Shown piece by piece: positions 26,023-34,706 of a stretch of 64,000 nt of DNA. This DNA comes from Marinimicrobium locisalis (GTDB lineage: Bacteria; Pseudomonadota; Gammaproteobacteria; Pseudomonadales; Cellvibrionaceae). The translations under genes were made by a program, and so were the position numbers. The notes beneath the pieces are model-generated. The model ran no database searches and was not told the origin of the DNA. It was given only the letters and a program-made list of their open reading frames with translations. The DNA is taken from positions 1-64,000 of the forward strand of contig NZ_JBDLLG010000023.1 of NCBI RefSeq assembly GCF_039822625.1. The letters are read 5' to 3'. How positions within the stretch are numbered: position 1 is the stretch's first letter; each line of letters opens with the position of its first letter.

Positions 26023-26442
26023 ATGTCTGAATTTGGTACCGAAATCACCGCCGACGATATTGTAGAGACTCTCAGTTTTTTCGACACCTGGGAGGACCGC
26101 TACAAGTACATCATCGACCTGGGCAAAGAAGTCCCGCCGCTGGACCCTTCTCAGCAGGTCGAGCAGAATCTGGTGCGCGGCTGTCAGAGTCAGGTCTGGC
26201 TCGTCCATCGGGAAGAGGGCGGGCGCCTCTATTTTGACGCCGACACTGACGCCTTTATCGTCCGAGGTCTGCTGGGCGTGGTCTTGGCCGCCTACAACGG
26301 GAAAACGCCTCAGGAAGTGCTGGATTTCGATATCGAAGGCTATTTCGAGGAACTCAACCTCCTGAAACACTTGAGCCCTACCCGGGGTAATGGGCTGCGT
26401 GCCATGGTGGCGCGCATCCAGAGCATCGCCCGCGGCGCCTGA
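26023..26442 (+). CDS. sufE: sulfur acceptor SufE
   Basis: Accepts persulfide sulfur from SufS and delivers it to SufB. The protein is 139 aa. It has a helix FFDTWEDRYKYIIDLGKEVP, the catalytic Cys in NLVRGCQSQVWL (about 51), and LSPTRGNGLRAMVARI near the end. It is the last gene of the operon, placed apart from sufS rather than directly beside it. Confidence 0.95.
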   Translation: MSEFGTEITADDIVETLSFFDTWEDRYKYIIDLGKEVPPLDPSQQVEQNLVRGCQSQVWLVHREEGGRLYFDADTDAFIVRGLLGVVLAAYNGKTPQEVLDFDIEGYFEELNLLKHLSPTRGNGLRAMVARIQSIARGA

Positions 26443-26533
26443 GTTTCGCTCCCTACGCTCATCGAGGTGCGGCAGGGCGCACATTCAGCGTCGAATCGCG
26501 CCACCGCGGGGTGGTTTATGGCCACAACCCGCG

Positions 26534-26539
26534 TATAAT
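26534..26539 (+). promoter_or_regulatory. -10 element of the ndk promoter
   Basis: TATAAT about 70 bases before ndk. The -35 position (TGGTTT, 16 bases upstream) is poor. Directly downstream a CAACCC/GGGTTG hairpin (about 26560-26576) lies in the leader. Confidence 0.45.
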
Positions 26540-26607
26540 TCTCGCACTTCTCCAACCCCGCAAGGGTTGGGGCCCTGACAGACGCGATTGGATCAACGGA
26601 GCGAACA

Positions 26608-27033
26608 ATGTCCGAACAACAAACCCTCTCCATAATTAAGCCAGATGCGGTAAAAAAGAACCTGATTGGCGCAATTGAGAGCCGTTTCGAGCAGGCTGGC
26701 CTCAAGGTCGTGGCACTTAAAATGATCCACCTGACTCGGGAACAGGCCGAGGGCTTCTACGCCGAGCACAAAGGCAAGCCGTTTTTTGACGGCTTGGTGG
26801 AGTTTATGACCTCCGGGCCGGTCTGTGTCCAGGTACTGTCGGGAGAAGGGGCCATCGCCCGCAACCGGGAACTGATGGGGGCCACCAACCCCGAGGAAGC
26901 CGAACCCGGCACCATCCGCGCCGACTATGCCGAGAGCGTGTCGGTAAATGCCGCTCACGGTTCCGACTCCCCGGAGTCGGCGGAGCGGGAAATCGCATAC
27001 TTTTTCGAGCCCGGCGAAATTTTCGTCCGCTGA
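26608..27033 (+). CDS. ndk: nucleoside diphosphate kinase
   Basis: Transfers gamma-phosphate between nucleoside di- and triphosphates through a phospho-His. The protein is 141 aa, the standard length. It has TLSIIKPDAVKKN at the start, KPFFDGLVEFMTSGP, MGATNPEEAEPGTIRADYA and the active His in NAAHGSDSPESAERE (about 117). It lies 27 bases before rlmN. Confidence 0.97.
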   Translation: MSEQQTLSIIKPDAVKKNLIGAIESRFEQAGLKVVALKMIHLTREQAEGFYAEHKGKPFFDGLVEFMTSGPVCVQVLSGEGAIARNRELMGATNPEEAEPGTIRADYAESVSVNAAHGSDSPESAEREIAYFFEPGEIFVR

Positions 27034-27060
27034 GACGCTCGGGCCCTGTTGATCTAGGTT

Positions 27061-28242
27061 ATGACCATGACTGCTGCAACCGCTGAAAACATCGCCGAAT
27101 CCGCCTCTGAACCGGCGCGGGTGAACCTCCTCGGCATGCCCGAGGCCAAGCTGGTGGCCTTCTTCGAGACCCTGGGGGAAAAGCGTTTTCGCGCCACCCA
27201 AGTGCTCAAGTGGATTCATCAGCGTGGGGCGGAAAACTTCGATGAAATGACCAACATCAGCAAGGTGTTGCGGGAGAAGCTCAAGGCGAATGCCGAAATT
27301 CGCGCCCCCGAGGTCATCGAGCAGCTGGACTCCAAAGACGGCACTCGTAAGTTCCTAATCCGGGTCAGCGGCGGCAGCGTTGTGGAAACCGTCTTTATCC
27401 CCGAGGGTGATCGGGGCACGTTGTGTGTCTCCTCCCAGGTGGGTTGTTCGCTGGACTGTAGCTTCTGTGCCACCGGCAAGCAGGGCTTTGACCGGGACCT
27501 GACCGCGGCGGAAATTATCGGCCAGGTCTGGATCGCGGCCAAATCCTTCGACCAGCTCCAGCCCAACGGCCCGCGCAAAGTCACCAACGTGGTGATGATG
27601 GGCATGGGCGAGCCGCTGATGAACTTCGACAACGTGGTCGATGCCATGAACCTGATGATGGAGGACAATGCCTACGGCATCTCCAAGCGCCGGGTGACCC
27701 TGAGCACCTCCGGTGTTGTGCCCGCGCTCGACAAGCTGGGGCAGTACACCGACGCCTGCCTGGCCATCTCCCTGCACGCGCCCAACGATGAGCTGCGCAA
27801 CGAGCTGGTGCCCATCAACAAAAAGTATCCGATTGCCGTGCTGCTGGATTCCGCTAAGCGCTATATTGCCGGCCTGCCGGATACTCACCGGCGTATCACC
27901 ATCGAATACACCTTGATCGATCACGTCAATGATCGGCCCGAGCACGCCCATCAGCTAGCGGAGCTTTTGAAGGATGTGCCGGTCAAAATCAACTTGATCC
28001 CGTTCAACCCGTTCAACCTCTCCAACTACAAGCGGGTTAGCAACAACGCCATGCGGCGCTTTCAGACCATTTTGATGGAGGCGGGATTCATTACCACGGT
28101 TCGTACCACCCGCGGTGAAGACATCGACGCGGCCTGTGGCCAACTGGCCGGCACCGTTAACGATGTGACCAAGCGCAGCGAGCGTTATCGGGCGAAGTTC
28201 GATGAGCTGCAAGCGGTTAAGATTATTGCGCCGTCACCTTGA
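27061..28242 (+). CDS. rlmN: 23S rRNA / tRNA adenine-C2 methyltransferase RlmN
   Basis: Radical-SAM enzyme that methylates A2503 of 23S rRNA and A37 of some tRNAs. The protein is 393 aa. It has the N-terminal helical domain (about 20-100), the radical-SAM triad in CSLDCSFCATGKQGF (about 130-144), GMGEPLMNFDNV and STSGVVPALDKL, and the C-terminal Cys in RTTRGEDIDAACGQLAG (about 360) that carries the methyl relay. It overlaps the upstream part of an extended pilF frame, but the pilF start is downstream of its stop. Confidence 0.96.
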   Translation: MTMTAATAENIAESASEPARVNLLGMPEAKLVAFFETLGEKRFRATQVLKWIHQRGAENFDEMTNISKVLREKLKANAEIRAPEVIEQLDSKDGTRKFLIRVSGGSVVETVFIPEGDRGTLCVSSQVGCSLDCSFCATGKQGFDRDLTAAEIIGQVWIAAKSFDQLQPNGPRKVTNVVMMGMGEPLMNFDNVVDAMNLMMEDNAYGISKRRVTLSTSGVVPALDKLGQYTDACLAISLHAPNDELRNELVPINKKYPIAVLLDSAKRYIAGLPDTHRRITIEYTLIDHVNDRPEHAHQLAELLKDVPVKINLIPFNPFNLSNYKRVSNNAMRRFQTILMEAGFITTVRTTRGEDIDAACGQLAGTVNDVTKRSERYRAKFDELQAVKIIAPSP

Positions 28243-28270
28243 GGTGATGGTCGGGTCAGTGAGGGTTACC

Positions 28271-29050
28271 ATGATAAAAACAGCCAACAAGCCATTTAAC
28301 GTGATTCGGGCGCTATGTCTGGCGGTCTTTTGTTTGAGTATGATCGGTTGCGTGACCCAAACCACGGGGAATGAGGTGGACCGCAAGGCCGCTCTCGATA
28401 CCCATTACAGACTGGCACTGGCCTACCTTGATAACCGCAATCGCGACTCGGCCCGTCACCACATTCAGAAAATTTTCGAGCTGGATGATGACTCGGCCAA
28501 AGGCTTGGCGGCCCAGGCGGTTTTGTTTCAACTGGAAGGGGAAGCCGAGCTGGCGGAAGACCGGTTCAAACAAGCCCTGAAGGAAGACCCCGGCTTTTCC
28601 CAGGCGCGCAATAACTACGCGGCCTTTCTGTATCAGCGCGAGCGTTACGAGGACGCCTTCGAGCAGTTCGAAATCGTCAGCCGGGACCTCGATTACGATC
28701 AGCGCGCCCGAGCGCTGCTGAGCCTGGGACGGACCGCCCAGAAGCTCGAGCGGGACGAGCGGGCAAAGGCCGCCTTTGAGCACGCTTACAATCTGGACCC
28801 GAATATTGCGCCGGTTCTAGTGGAACTGGCGTTTATCAGCTTCCAGAATGAGGATTACGCCAAGGCGAAGGAATACTTGGACCAGTATTCGCGAGTGGCC
28901 CAACAGTCCGCGCGCACGTTGCTGCTCGGTATCAAAATTGAGCGCATTTTTGGCAACAAGGACAAAGAGGCCAGCTACGCCATGGCGTTAAAGAACCGCT
29001 TTCCGTATTCCGAAGAGTATCTGGAATACAAGCGTGAAATGAGTCAGTGA
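28271..29050 (+). CDS. pilF: type IV pilus biogenesis lipoprotein PilF/PilW
   Basis: Outer-membrane lipoprotein pilotin for the PilQ secretin. The protein is 259 aa from the ATG at 28271 (after GAGGGTTACC); an in-frame start at 28202 lies within rlmN and is rejected. Signal peptide and lipobox LSMIGC put the lipidated Cys at about 27. Six TPR-like units follow (about 45-255), with alternating small and aromatic residues (LALAYLDNRN, FEHAYNLDPN). The place between rlmN and rodZ is conserved in gammaproteobacteria. Confidence 0.92.
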   Translation: MIKTANKPFNVIRALCLAVFCLSMIGCVTQTTGNEVDRKAALDTHYRLALAYLDNRNRDSARHHIQKIFELDDDSAKGLAAQAVLFQLEGEAELAEDRFKQALKEDPGFSQARNNYAAFLYQRERYEDAFEQFEIVSRDLDYDQRARALLSLGRTAQKLERDERAKAAFEHAYNLDPNIAPVLVELAFISFQNEDYAKAKEYLDQYSRVAQQSARTLLLGIKIERIFGNKDKEASYAMALKNRFPYSEEYLEYKREMSQ

Positions 29051-29057
29051 GGTCCCG

Positions 29058-30053
29058 ATGTCAGCCGACGAATCGCAAGAGAATAACGAGCCGGTCAACG
29101 CCCCCGGCCAGCGCCCCGGCGCGTTACTAAAGTCCGCTCGTGAACAGGCAAAGCTGAGCGAAGAGGACGTCGCGCGCGAGCTGCGGATGACCGTCACCAA
29201 GGTTCGTGCCCTGGAAGCGGATGAGTACGAAAAGCTGCACTCGGACACCTTTATCCGAGGTTATTTGCGTACCTATGCCAAGCTGCTGAACCTGGACCCG
29301 AACGCCATTCTTGATGCCTACAAGCAGGCGCGCCGCGAGGCGGGTTTGGGCGATGAACCCGAAGAGAGCCCGCTGCAGATCAATGTGCCCGCACCCGCCC
29401 GGTCCATGGGAAGGTTTATTGTCTGGATTGTTTTGCTGTTGGTTGGTATCTGGGCGTTGTCCGTTTGGTTCCTGGGCAACCGAGAGGAAGTGGTGGAACC
29501 GGCCCCGGTCATGGAGCCGGCCGCGGAGCTCGATGCTCCGGTCAGTGATCTCACCCCCGGCCAAGCGAATGAGCTTAAAGAGACCTCTCCCCGGGAAACG
29601 CTGGGCACGGAGGGCACAAGCCTGAACAACCAGAGTCAAGAACTTGCCCCAGACGCTGCCGACCGTACCTCAGCGTTGGCGGACCCGGCGCGGGAGGAGG
29701 GCGCTGCCGGCACGCCCGAGCCAGCTCAGGCCTCAGTGGCGGCCGCCGAAGCCGGCGCCTCGGTGTCCCGAGCGGCCGCGCTCAATGAGCCAGAAGCGGG
29801 AAGCGAAAGCGACAACCTTGACCAACTACGCTTGAGCTTTACCGAAGAGTGCTGGCTGGAGGTGACCGACAGCCGCGGCGACGTTCTTGAAACAGACCTG
29901 ATGCAGCCCGGCCAGACACTGGAGTTGCGGGGCGAAGCCCCCTTTACCGTTAAACTGGGCAACGCCGCGGGTGCCGACATTCAGCTAAACGGCGAGCCGT
30001 TCGAATTCGATCGTCCCGCCAGTGGTCGCTACCAGGCGGTCACTGTTAATTAA
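29058..30053 (+). CDS. rodZ: cytoskeletal membrane protein RodZ
   Basis: Links MreB to the cell-wall elongation machinery. The protein is 331 aa. The cytoplasmic helix-turn-helix (about 15-90) contains LLKSAREQAKLSEEDVAREL. One membrane helix lies at about 117-136. An Ala/Pro/Glu-rich periplasmic linker (about 140-250) is followed by a C-terminal DUF4115 domain with LSFTEECWLEVTDSRGDVL (about 258). It starts seven bases after pilF and precedes ispG. Confidence 0.93.
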   Translation: MSADESQENNEPVNAPGQRPGALLKSAREQAKLSEEDVARELRMTVTKVRALEADEYEKLHSDTFIRGYLRTYAKLLNLDPNAILDAYKQARREAGLGDEPEESPLQINVPAPARSMGRFIVWIVLLLVGIWALSVWFLGNREEVVEPAPVMEPAAELDAPVSDLTPGQANELKETSPRETLGTEGTSLNNQSQELAPDAADRTSALADPAREEGAAGTPEPAQASVAAAEAGASVSRAAALNEPEAGSESDNLDQLRLSFTEECWLEVTDSRGDVLETDLMQPGQTLELRGEAPFTVKLGNAAGADIQLNGEPFEFDRPASGRYQAVTVN

Positions 30054-30088
30054 TGTGTTCGTACCGATAACCCCGATAGGATCGCATC

Positions 30089-31213
30089 ATGCACACCGAG
30101 TCACCGATAAAACGCCGTCAGTCCCGCCAGATTATGGTCGGCCAGGTGCCTGTGGGCGGAGGGGCGCCCATCTCCGTACAGAGCATGACCAACACCGAAA
30201 CCACCGACGTGGCGGCCACGGTTGAACAAATCCAACGGCTGCAACTGGCCGGCGCCGATATTGTGCGAGTTTCCGTCCCCAGCATGGACGCGGCCGAAGC
30301 CTTCGGCCAAATTCGCAAACAAGTGGACCTTCCCCTGGTGGCGGACATTCACTTTGATTACCGCATCGCCCTGCGCGTGGCGGACCTGGGCGTCGATTGC
30401 CTGCGCATCAACCCGGGCAACATTGGCCGGGAAAAACGCATCCGCGCGGTGGTGGACAAAGCGCGCGACCTGAATATCCCGATCCGTATTGGCGTCAATG
30501 CCGGTTCACTGGAAAAAGACCTGCAGAAAAAATACGGTGAACCCACGCCCGATGCCCTGGTGGAATCCGCCTTGCGGCATGTGGACATCCTGGACCAACT
30601 CAACTTTCACGACTTCAAAGTGAGCGTCAAAGCCTCGGACATTTTCATGGCCGTCTCGGCCTACCGAAAACTGGCCGAGCAGATCGAACAGCCCCTGCAC
30701 CTGGGCATTACCGAAGCCGGCGGCTTGCGCTCGGGCACCGTCAAGTCCTCCGTGGGGCTGGGCGCCTTGCTAATGGACGGCATCGGCGATACCGTCCGCA
30801 TCTCCCTGGCGGCCGACCCGGTGGAAGAGGTCAAAGTCGCGTGGGATCTGCTAAAGAGCCTGAAGCTGCGCAACAAGGGCGTAAACTTTATCGCCTGCCC
30901 GAGCTGCTCCCGGCAGAACTTTGATGTGATCAAGACTATGAACGAGCTGGAGCAGCGGGTGGAGGACATTACCATTCCCCTGGACGTGGCGGTTATCGGC
31001 TGCGTGGTCAACGGACCGGGCGAGGCAAAAGAAGCCGACCTCGGCCTGGCCGGCGGTGCGCCCAACAACCTGATTTATATCGACGGCAAGCCCAGCCAAA
31101 AACTGGGCAACGAGACACTGGTGGACGATCTGGAGCGTCTGATCCGGGAAAAGGCCGAACAGAAGAAAGAACGCTTGGCCAAAGAAGAAGAGAATATGAT
31201 TGCCCGCGTTTGA
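30089..31213 (+). CDS. ispG: 4-hydroxy-3-methylbut-2-enyl diphosphate synthase
   Basis: [4Fe-4S] enzyme of the MEP isoprenoid pathway, converting MEcPP to HMBPP. The protein is 374 aa. It has the barrel opening ISVQSMTNTETTDVAAT, ADIHFDYRIAL and INPGNIG. Cluster cysteines lie in FIACPSCSR (about 270) and GCVVNGPGEAKEADLG (about 305). The C-terminus is unusually Lys/Glu rich. Its Fe-S need links it loosely to the suf operon upstream, but it is not in that operon. Confidence 0.96.
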   Translation: MHTESPIKRRQSRQIMVGQVPVGGGAPISVQSMTNTETTDVAATVEQIQRLQLAGADIVRVSVPSMDAAEAFGQIRKQVDLPLVADIHFDYRIALRVADLGVDCLRINPGNIGREKRIRAVVDKARDLNIPIRIGVNAGSLEKDLQKKYGEPTPDALVESALRHVDILDQLNFHDFKVSVKASDIFMAVSAYRKLAEQIEQPLHLGITEAGGLRSGTVKSSVGLGALLMDGIGDTVRISLAADPVEEVKVAWDLLKSLKLRNKGVNFIACPSCSRQNFDVIKTMNELEQRVEDITIPLDVAVIGCVVNGPGEAKEADLGLAGGAPNNLIYIDGKPSQKLGNETLVDDLERLIREKAEQKKERLAKEEENMIARV

Positions 31214-31275
31214 TGGAGAGCCGGACGATCTTATTGGCACCTTAAATTAAGAGAAAAGAGACTTAGGATAGCCCC

Positions 31276-32565
31276 TTGAAAAAACTCCAAGCCATACGAG
31301 GAATGAACGACCTACTGCCGGACGACTCCGGCCAGTGGCAATACCTGGAGAACACCCTAAAACGCATCCTCCAGCAATACAGCTACCGGGAAATACGCTT
31401 TCCCATCCTCGAAAACACCGAACTGTTCAAGCGCTCCATCGGCGAAGTCACTGACATCGTCGAAAAAGAAATGTACACCTTCGACGACCGTAACGGTGAC
31501 AGCCTCACCCTGCGGCCCGAAGGCACCGCCTCCTGCGTGCGCGCCTGCGAGCAACACGGCCTGCTCTACAACCAGACCCAACGGCTCTGGTACATGGGCC
31601 CCATGTTCCGCCACGAGCGCCCGCAAAAAGGCCGCTACCGCCAATTCCACCAAGTAGGCGTAGAAGTGTTTGGCATGACCGGCCCGGACATTGATGCCGA
31701 AGTACTGCTGCTGAGCGCGCGTATCCTGCGCGAACTGGGTGTGGCCGACAAAGTGACGCTGCAACTGAACAGCCTGGGCAGCGCCGAAGCCCGCGCCAAC
31801 TACAAAAGCGCGTTGGTTGATTACCTGAGCCAGTACAAAGACCAACTGGACGAAGACAGCCAGCGCCGGCTAACCAGCAACCCGCTGCGCATTCTGGATA
31901 GCAAAAGCCCCGACACCCAGAAACTGCTCAACGGCGCCCCGATGTTGTTGGACCACCTGGACGACGAATCCAGAGAACACTTCCAGCGGCTCCAGGACAT
32001 TCTGAACACCGCCGGCGTTCCGTTTGAGGTAAACCCCCGGCTGGTTCGGGGCCTGGACTACTACGGCAAGACCGCTTTCGAGTGGGTCACCGACGCTCTG
32101 GGCGCCCAGGGGACCATCTGTGCCGGAGGCCGTTACGACGGCTTGGTGGAGCAACTTGGCGGCAAGCCGACCCCGGCCATTGGCTTTGGAATCGGGCTGG
32201 AGCGGCTGCTGTTGTTGCTCCAGGCCACAGAACAGCTACCCGAAGGGCTGGATCGACACACTCAGGTCTATCTTGTGGCGGTGGGTGAGGTACAATCCAC
32301 GGCGCTGTCATTGGCGGAGCAACTGCGCGATGCTCTGCCGGGGCTTCAGCTGCTGAGCCACTGCGGCGGCGGCAGCTTCAAAAGCCAAATGAAAAAGGCG
32401 GACAAGAGTGGCGCCGAAGTGGCGCTGATCCTGGGCGAGGACGAAGCTCAGTCCGGGTTACTCGGGGTTAAGTATCTGCGCGAGGAACAGCCCCAGGAAA
32501 CCCTCTCCGTGCCCGAGGTGGCTGACCGGCTTCGGTCGCGCTGGCCGGCACTGCGTACCCAATAA
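31276..32565 (+). CDS. hisS: histidyl-tRNA synthetase
   Basis: Class II aminoacyl-tRNA synthetase, 429 aa. It has motif 1 around KRSIGEVTDIVEKEMYTF, motif 2 FRHERPQKGRYRQFHQVG (about 112), the His-specific LVRGLDYYGKTAFEW (about 255) and motif 3 GFGIGLERLLLL (about 302). The start must be the TTG at 31276, preceded by TTAGGAT, because KLQAIRGMNDLLP is conserved and the next ATG would remove part of it. The 5' half is unusually rich in C-ending codons compared with the 3' half. Confidence 0.96.
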   Translation: MKKLQAIRGMNDLLPDDSGQWQYLENTLKRILQQYSYREIRFPILENTELFKRSIGEVTDIVEKEMYTFDDRNGDSLTLRPEGTASCVRACEQHGLLYNQTQRLWYMGPMFRHERPQKGRYRQFHQVGVEVFGMTGPDIDAEVLLLSARILRELGVADKVTLQLNSLGSAEARANYKSALVDYLSQYKDQLDEDSQRRLTSNPLRILDSKSPDTQKLLNGAPMLLDHLDDESREHFQRLQDILNTAGVPFEVNPRLVRGLDYYGKTAFEWVTDALGAQGTICAGGRYDGLVEQLGGKPTPAIGFGIGLERLLLLLQATEQLPEGLDRHTQVYLVAVGEVQSTALSLAEQLRDALPGLQLLSHCGGGSFKSQMKKADKSGAEVALILGEDEAQSGLLGVKYLREEQPQETLSVPEVADRLRSRWPALRTQ

Positions 32566-32607
32566 TCAAGACTGACAATACAAGATTGACAATAATAGGA
32601 GCATATC

Positions 32608-33312
32608 GTGAGTGATTTGACCGAAGAAGAACAGCTGGAAGCCCTTAAGCGCTGGTGGAAAGAAAATGGCAAGTGGGTCATTACGGCCCTGGTGGTTGGC
32701 GTCGGCGGTTATTTGGGTTGGACCACCTACCAGGACCAGCAAGAGGCCAAGGCCGCCAATGGCTCCGCCCTTTATTCGGAACTGTTGGACACTTTGCAGG
32801 TCCAGAGTGGCCAGACGCTGTCGGACGATGCCCGCGCCGAGGCCGCCGAGTTGGTTAGCCAGCTCAAGGCGGAACACGCAGGTAGCGCTTATGGCGTTAA
32901 CGCGGCTTTGATTCAGGCCGGCCAAGCGGTGGAAAACGGCGAGCTCGACACGGCCGAAAGCGAATTGCGGTGGGTGCTGGATCAGCAGCCCAGCGACGAA
33001 ACCCGGCACTTGGCCCAAGTACGACTGGCGCGGGTCATTGCCGCCCAAGGTCAACTGGACGATGCTCTGGCGACGCTGAAGGAAGGCAACCCCTCCGAGG
33101 TCATGAAAGCCGAATACGCCGAAGTTCGCGGCGATATCTTGAGCCAGCAGGGTGATACGGCTGGGGCACGGGAGGCCTATCAGTCCGCTTTGGAGTCGCT
33201 GGATATGCAACAGCAAAACCGTCGCAGATTGCTACAGATGAAACTCGATAACTTGCAACCGGCAACCGCCAAAGAAAGCGAAGGGGCGGGTGCCGAGGAG
33301 AATGCTTCATGA
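32608..33312 (+). CDS. YfgM-like membrane-anchored TPR protein (ancillary SecYEG translocon subunit)
   Basis: 234 aa from a GTG start (AGGAGCATATC upstream). A short cytoplasmic start (LTEEEQLEALKRWWKENGK) is followed by a membrane helix (about 23-42) and a periplasmic TPR region (about 45-225). This matches the YfgM/UPF0070 family that binds SecYEG and PpiD. It is placed between hisS and bamB as in E. coli. The last four bases overlap bamB (ATGA). Confidence 0.9.
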   Translation: MSDLTEEEQLEALKRWWKENGKWVITALVVGVGGYLGWTTYQDQQEAKAANGSALYSELLDTLQVQSGQTLSDDARAEAAELVSQLKAEHAGSAYGVNAALIQAGQAVENGELDTAESELRWVLDQQPSDETRHLAQVRLARVIAAQGQLDDALATLKEGNPSEVMKAEYAEVRGDILSQQGDTAGAREAYQSALESLDMQQQNRRRLLQMKLDNLQPATAKESEGAGAEENAS

Positions 33313-34454
33313 GGTTATGCGCACTGGCGCTATGTGGTTTGCTATTTTCCGGCTGTGCCCTGTTTTCCAAGGACGACGGGACCGAACCGGTTGATTTAGT
33401 GGAATTTGAGCCGACCGTTGAGTTGGATTCACGCTGGAAAACCAGTGTCGGTAACGGCACGGGTGGCAAGGTGGTTAAATTGAGCCCGAGCCTTCAGGGT
33501 GGGGCCCTCTACGCGGCGAGTTTCAACGGTGAAGTCATTGCCGTGGATACCGAATCCGGTGACCGCCTGTGGCGCCGTAAAACCGGCGACGATATTTCCG
33601 GTGGTGTCGGCACCGGTGCCGAGCTGGTGCTTTACGGCACCGGGGAAGGCGAGGTCGTGGCCCTGTCTCGGGAAAACGGTGAAGAACTCTGGCGCCGGCA
33701 GTTGACCAGCGAAATTATCTCCTCCCCGCAGACCGATGGTGACCGCGTGGCGGTACAGGCCATTGACGGCAAACTCTTTGCAATGAACGCCCAAAGCGGT
33801 GAGATCCTCTGGCAATACGAGAACCAGCCACCGGTATTGACACTGCGTGGCACCGCCTCGCCGTTGATGACTGGCTCGGCGGTGGTCGCGGCCTTTGCCA
33901 ACGGTAAGGTAATGGCGTTCAACCCCAGTAACGGGCTGACCTTGTGGGAGCGCCGGGTGGCGCTGCCCCAAGGCCGTTCCGAGATTGAGCGCATGGTGGA
34001 CGTTGACGCATCTCCCCTGTTGGTCGGCTCCACCATCTACTTAGCCTCTTATCAGGGCAATGCCATGGCGGTCAGTGCCAGTAGCGGCCGACCGCTGTGG
34101 AGTCAGGAGGCCTCGACCCACAAAGACTTGGCGGTGGAGGGCGGAAACCTGTTTCTCTCCCAAGCCGACAGTGTGGTTCGTGCGCTAAGCACCACCAGCG
34201 GACAGCCGCGTTGGGAGAATGACCAGTTGTTGCGTCGGAACATTAACGGCCCGCAAGTGCTGGGCGAATACGTGGCCGTGGGCGATTACGACGGTTATCT
34301 GCACTTGCTGAACCAGTCCGATGGCGCCTTTGCCGCGCGGGATCGGTTGGATCGCGGTGGTATCTCCGGCGGGATGGTCACCGATGGCTCGGCGCTCTAC
34401 GTGCAAACCGACGACGGTGACCTCTACGCTTTGGAAGTTGAGCCTCTGGACTGA
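33309..34454 (+). CDS. bamB: outer membrane assembly lipoprotein BamB
   Basis: Lipoprotein of the BAM complex that scaffolds BamA. The protein is 381 aa. Lipobox LLFSGC puts the lipidated Cys at 16. The eight-bladed PQQ-type propeller is visible as repeats such as VIAVDTESGDRLWRRKTGDD, VVALSRENGEELWRRQL, LFAMNAQSGEILWQYEN and VMAFNPSNGLTLWERRV. Translation is coupled to the TPR gene upstream (ATGA). A strong terminator follows. Confidence 0.95.
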   Translation: MRLCALALCGLLFSGCALFSKDDGTEPVDLVEFEPTVELDSRWKTSVGNGTGGKVVKLSPSLQGGALYAASFNGEVIAVDTESGDRLWRRKTGDDISGGVGTGAELVLYGTGEGEVVALSRENGEELWRRQLTSEIISSPQTDGDRVAVQAIDGKLFAMNAQSGEILWQYENQPPVLTLRGTASPLMTGSAVVAAFANGKVMAFNPSNGLTLWERRVALPQGRSEIERMVDVDASPLLVGSTIYLASYQGNAMAVSASSGRPLWSQEASTHKDLAVEGGNLFLSQADSVVRALSTTSGQPRWENDQLLRRNINGPQVLGEYVAVGDYDGYLHLLNQSDGAFAARDRLDRGGISGGMVTDGSALYVQTDDGDLYALEVEPLD

Positions 34455-34501
34455 CCGGCGGACGGTACTTGCCTGAGGGCCAGCACCCAGTCCGAGCGTG
34501 A

Positions 34502-34544
34502 AACGCCAAAACGACGACGATATTGTCGTTGTTTTGGCGTTTTT
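34502..34544 (+). terminator. Rho-independent terminator after bamB
   Basis: An 18-bp stem (34502-34519 with 34524-34541, including G-U pairs, loop ATAT) is followed by a T-run. It ends the long ndk/rlmN-to-bamB run before der. Confidence 0.85.
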
Positions 34545-34599
34545 GCTTCCAGACCTCTCTTAAGGCTCATGTATGCCCCTGAAACCGCTGTCAGGGGCC

Positions 34600-34645
34600 G
34601 ATAAAAGTGCTATCCGGCTGTATAAAAGTGCTTCAATCCGCTATC
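34600..34645 (+). repeat. imperfect tandem repeat upstream of der
   Basis: Two copies of an about 22-base unit beginning (A)TAAAAGTGCT and containing ATCCG lie side by side about 65 bases upstream of der. TATAAA or TATCCT here may serve as a -10. The role is unknown. Confidence 0.4.
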
Positions 34646-34706
34646 CTAGACGCCTTCGCGTTGCCCGCAACGCCTCTTAACTCTCTGCACCCGTGATACC
34701 GTCTTT

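Noticed and set aside
34600..34645. Tandem repeat before der as an iteron or replication origin
   Set aside because: Only two imperfect units, no DnaA-type boxes and no replication gene nearby.
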